DNA of 64,000 bases, taken from an uncultured Lachnospiraceae bacterium. GTDB taxonomy: Bacteria > Bacillota > Clostridia > Lachnospirales > Lachnospiraceae. The notes under the pieces are model-generated. The model saw nothing but the letters and a program-made list of their open reading frames with translations, did no database searches and was not told where the DNA came from. Where the stretch lies: positions 17,256 to 81,255 of the forward strand of contig CAKRVA010000007.1 in the NCBI GenBank assembly GCA_934408585.1, in the 5' to 3' direction. Positions 61,943 through 64,000 of the stretch are shown piece by piece; position 1 is the first letter of the stretch, and each line of letters begins with the position of its first letter. Position numbers and translations under genes: made by a program.

Positions 61943-63151
61943 ATGTCAAATATTCGTGACTACATGAAAGAAAAAGAGAAAAGACAGGAAGCCGCTCAGA
62001 CGGTAGGCTATAAGGAAAAAATCCGCAGCCACCGACTGACGGTTTTTTATCGTGTTATTCTGGGAATTGTTCTGGCTGTAGCATTAGTGTTTTTTGTGAT
62101 TGTGCAGTGGAAAGAAAAAGTTTTTACAGAAATAGCAGAAGTCAGTGCCACTCCGATAACTGTAGTTGGGGGAACAACGGCAAAGAACCTGGATGGAAAC
62201 ATTCTTTTTTACAGTAAAGATGGTGCAAATTGTATTGATACGAAGGGAAAGGCTATCTGGAACCGTTCTTTTGAAATGCAGTCCCCTATCTTATCGATTT
62301 CCGGTGCGGTATGTGCGATTGGTGATTATAATGGAAGAGAGATTTACGTCATGGACAAGAATGGCGTAAAGGGAACGGTAAATACGAACCTTCCGATTCG
62401 TGGCATCAGTGTTGCGGGAAATGGAGTAGTTGCAGCTATTCTGGATGATGCAGATGTTGCAAGAATTAATATTTACAATGGAAACAATGATACCGATGAG
62501 GCAATCGTACATTCCAAGGTGTCTATGGATAAAAGTGGTTATCCGGTTTCTGTTTCGCTTAGTCCAAATGGAAAGATTATGATGGTATCTTATTTTTACA
62601 TGGACAGTGGAAATATGAAATCTTCCATAGCGTTCTATAATTTTGGGGCAGTAGGAGAAAATCAGACGGATAATTACGTAAGTGGCTATGATTATTTGAA
62701 TACAGTCGTTCCCTATGTTCAGTTTATGAATAATAGTGCGGCATTTGCTGTATCGGATGACCGTATTATCTTTTTCCAGGGAGCGGAAAAACCGACCAAT
62801 ACAGCAACTACACTTCTGGAGGAAGATGTGGTTGGAATCTATTATAGTACCGATTATGTCGGCCTTGTATTTCATAATGCAACCGGAGAATCCGCATATC
62901 GGCTGGATGTTTATAACACATCAGGCAACAAGATTCATTCGCAGCTTTTTGATTTGGAATATACCGATATCGTTTTTGGAAAAGAACAGATTATTATTTA
63001 CAATAGTATGGAATGTGAAATATACAATTTAAAGGGAGTCAACAAATTCAGTGGAACATTTGATGATGTTTCTTTGCTGATACCAACAACCGCTTCCTAT
63101 CGTTATGGACTTGTAACGGGCAATTCGGTAGAAGTGATTGAATTAAAATAG
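61943..63151 (+). CDS. DUF5711 family membrane-anchored beta-propeller-like protein
   Basis: A 402-aa protein with a basic cytoplasmic head (first 36 residues), one membrane anchor (about 37-58, FYRVILGIVLAVALVFFVIV) and an external part of repeated beta-blades (GGTTAKNLDGNILFYSKDGA, MDKNGVKGTVNTNL, VVGIYYSTDYVGLVFHN). This layout is that of the DUF5711 family of Clostridia, which has no established function. It lies 36 bases after recR and before cvpA, probably in one transcript. Confidence 0.85.
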   Translation: MSNIRDYMKEKEKRQEAAQTVGYKEKIRSHRLTVFYRVILGIVLAVALVFFVIVQWKEKVFTEIAEVSATPITVVGGTTAKNLDGNILFYSKDGANCIDTKGKAIWNRSFEMQSPILSISGAVCAIGDYNGREIYVMDKNGVKGTVNTNLPIRGISVAGNGVVAAILDDADVARINIYNGNNDTDEAIVHSKVSMDKSGYPVSVSLSPNGKIMMVSYFYMDSGNMKSSIAFYNFGAVGENQTDNYVSGYDYLNTVVPYVQFMNNSAAFAVSDDRIIFFQGAEKPTNTATTLLEEDVVGIYYSTDYVGLVFHNATGESAYRLDVYNTSGNKIHSQLFDLEYTDIVFGKEQIIIYNSMECEIYNLKGVNKFSGTFDDVSLLIPTTASYRYGLVTGNSVEVIELK

Positions 63152-63188
63152 AAAGAAATCATGATTTAATGATATAGAAGAGAATTTT

Positions 63189-63587
63189 ATGAACATTTAT
63201 TTTTATCTGGCAGTTATAGTGATTATTCTTATCGTGATATGGCGAATGAGAGCCGGATTCCGAAACGGCATGGTACAGGAATTGCTATCACTTGTTGCTA
63301 TGGCAATTGCAGGACTCTGTGCCTATCTGATACTCGGAGCAATCGGAAGCTATTTAAACCGAGAAATCGGAAGGCTGATTCAGATTATAGTATTGCTTGT
63401 GGCAATTGGTACAGTTTACAAACTGGCAAATCTTATTTTTACATCCATTAAGCTTGTCTCAAAGCTTCCGGTAATTCGCGGAGCGGATAAACTTTTCGGG
63501 GGTATCCTCGGAATAGTGGAAGGATTGGCAATTGTAATGTATGTGTTATATTGGTTAAAAAACTGGGGATTATCTGTTCTGGGATAA
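63189..63587 (+). CDS. cvpA: CvpA-family membrane protein
   Basis: A 132-aa protein with four membrane helices and the CvpA pattern (RAGFRNGMVQELLSLVAMAI near residues 22-41, RGADKLFGGILGIVEGLAIV near 97-116). CvpA homologues influence colicin export and envelope stress in E. coli; function in Firmicutes is uncertain. It ends 95 bases before the terminator preceding the rRNA promoter P2. Confidence 0.85.
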   Translation: MNIYFYLAVIVIILIVIWRMRAGFRNGMVQELLSLVAMAIAGLCAYLILGAIGSYLNREIGRLIQIIVLLVAIGTVYKLANLIFTSIKLVSKLPVIRGADKLFGGILGIVEGLAIVMYVLYWLKNWGLSVLG

Positions 63588-63647
63588 CCTGGGATGCATG
63601 TTTTTGGGCAGAGAAGAAAAAGATTTATAAAAAGTCAGTATTTAGTG

Positions 63648-63677
63648 TTGACATGATTTAGAAGATAGTGCTATTAT
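63648..63677 (+). promoter_or_regulatory. Promoter P1 upstream of the rRNA leader
   Basis: A perfect TTGACA and TATTAT with an 18-base spacer. The expected start near 63684 lies inside the following terminator stem. Confidence 0.65.
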
Positions 63678-63681
63678 AAAA

Positions 63682-63715
63682 GTCCACCGACCAAAATCGG
63701 TGGACAAATTTTTTT
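63682..63715 (+). terminator. Terminator between promoters P1 and P2
   Basis: GTCCACCGA and TCGGTGGAC form a perfect 9-bp stem with a 6-nt loop, followed by AAATTTTTTT. It may serve the cvpA transcript or cut transcripts from P1. Confidence 0.85.
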
Positions 63716-63726
63716 CAAAAAAGCTA

Positions 63727-63755
63727 TTGACTTGGATAAAAACTCGTGATATTAT
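63727..63755 (+). promoter_or_regulatory. rRNA operon promoter P2
   Basis: TTGACT and TATTAT with a 17-base spacer, followed by the structured leader. Strong match for a ribosomal promoter. Confidence 0.75.
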
Positions 63756-63761
63756 ATCAGA

Positions 63762-64000
63762 GTTGCGTCAAGAGACGAAGGTTTTTTGAAAGCAGCAGAA
63801 AAGCAGGGACAGCTCGCAGAAAAACGCTGCTCGCTGAGTGCTGTCGCACAACAGTCCTTTGCACAAACCATTTTATGAAAGCGAGCTTTCAAAAATGATT
63901 GCACAAAGACCTGCCTTGCTTGTACCTTGACAAATAAACAGCAATGCAACCCTGAAAAATTCCAGAAAACGAGTCGTAAGACTCAAAGGAAATTTCAGAA
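63762..64000 (+). ncRNA. Leader of a 16S rRNA operon (3' end beyond the window)
   Basis: No protein gene is credible here. A long imperfect hairpin (63854-63911, arms GTCCTTTG and CAAAGAC outside, GAAAGC and GCTTTC inside) and a second stem (GACAGC/GCTGTC, about 63805-63845) precede TGTACCTTGACAAATAAAC (63919-63937), a boxA-like element that usually stands before the 16S gene in Lachnospiraceae. The 16S start is not reached. The call rests on these features and two strong promoters. Confidence 0.65.

Noticed and set aside
63752..63949. 65-codon minus-strand frame in the rRNA leader
   Set aside because: No SD and it lies across structured leader RNA downstream of P2.

Overview
The window looks like chromosome from a motile, Gram-positive, low-to-mid GC anaerobe of the family Lachnospiraceae (Clostridia). 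Pointers are the gene order mbl-flhO-flhP-flgJ domain, comF-yvyF, cdaA-ybbR-glmM, hprK-ROK glucokinase-murB-rapZ-whiA-HPr-like and dnaX-ybaB-recR, a large bacterial-type SRP RNA, strong Shine-Dalgarno sites, and families frequent in gut Lachnospiraceae (DUF3048, DUF5067, DUF5711, DUF1846). The genus cannot be fixed from sequence alone.

Layout. 1-9.1 kb: the 3' part of uvrA, then mbl with two flagellar rod genes and a rod-binding FlgJ domain, recD2, comF and yvyF. 9.1-14.4 kb: two uncharacterised membrane proteins leading into the c-di-AMP/cell-wall genes cdaA, ybbR, glmM and an HPr gene. 14.4-18.2 kb (minus strand): three lipoprotein genes, one with three DUF5067 units and a tandem DUF3048 pair. 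18.3-23.5 kb: surface-sugar genes rfbD, a YuiD-like gene, gmd, a polytopic membrane protein and fcl, so GDP-L-fucose can be made from GDP-mannose.

23.5-31.1 kb is an AT-rich accessory island. It holds a 51-nt tandem array of hairpins, a lipocalin-like protein, a secreted protein, a transposase remnant, a 907-aa protein with a helical (possibly type VII/LXG-like) N-terminus, a membrane-anchored BspA-type LRR protein and a broken copy of that LRR gene. This is the part most likely to contain something undescribed. 31.2-43.7 kb returns to core genes: DUF1846, ftsH, uvrC, the hprK-to-Crh-like cluster, a lipid kinase and fba.

43.9-54.3 kb: cyclophilin, acetyltransferases, metG, a lipase-like hydrolase, a YesL-like protein, a diguanylate cyclase, the sugar-ABC ATPase msmK and a PucR/CdaR-type regulator. 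54.3-63.6 kb: a small conserved protein, SRP RNA (minus strand), a radical-SAM activase, tadA, a MATE exporter, tRNA-Ser(CGA), pfkA-dnaX, ybaB-recR, a DUF5711 protein and cvpA. The last 350 bases carry two strong promoters around a terminator and a structured leader typical of a 16S rRNA operon, which would begin just beyond the window.

The catabolite-control parts (HPr with His15 and Ser46, HPr kinase, an HPr homologue lacking His15, glucokinase, PFK, aldolase, MsmK) form a coherent sugar-use theme. DNA repair is represented by uvrA, uvrC, recD2 and recR, and nucleotide second messengers by cdaA and the GGDEF protein. Everything was read by eye; functions of named families are established knowledge, and statements on unknown genes are inference.
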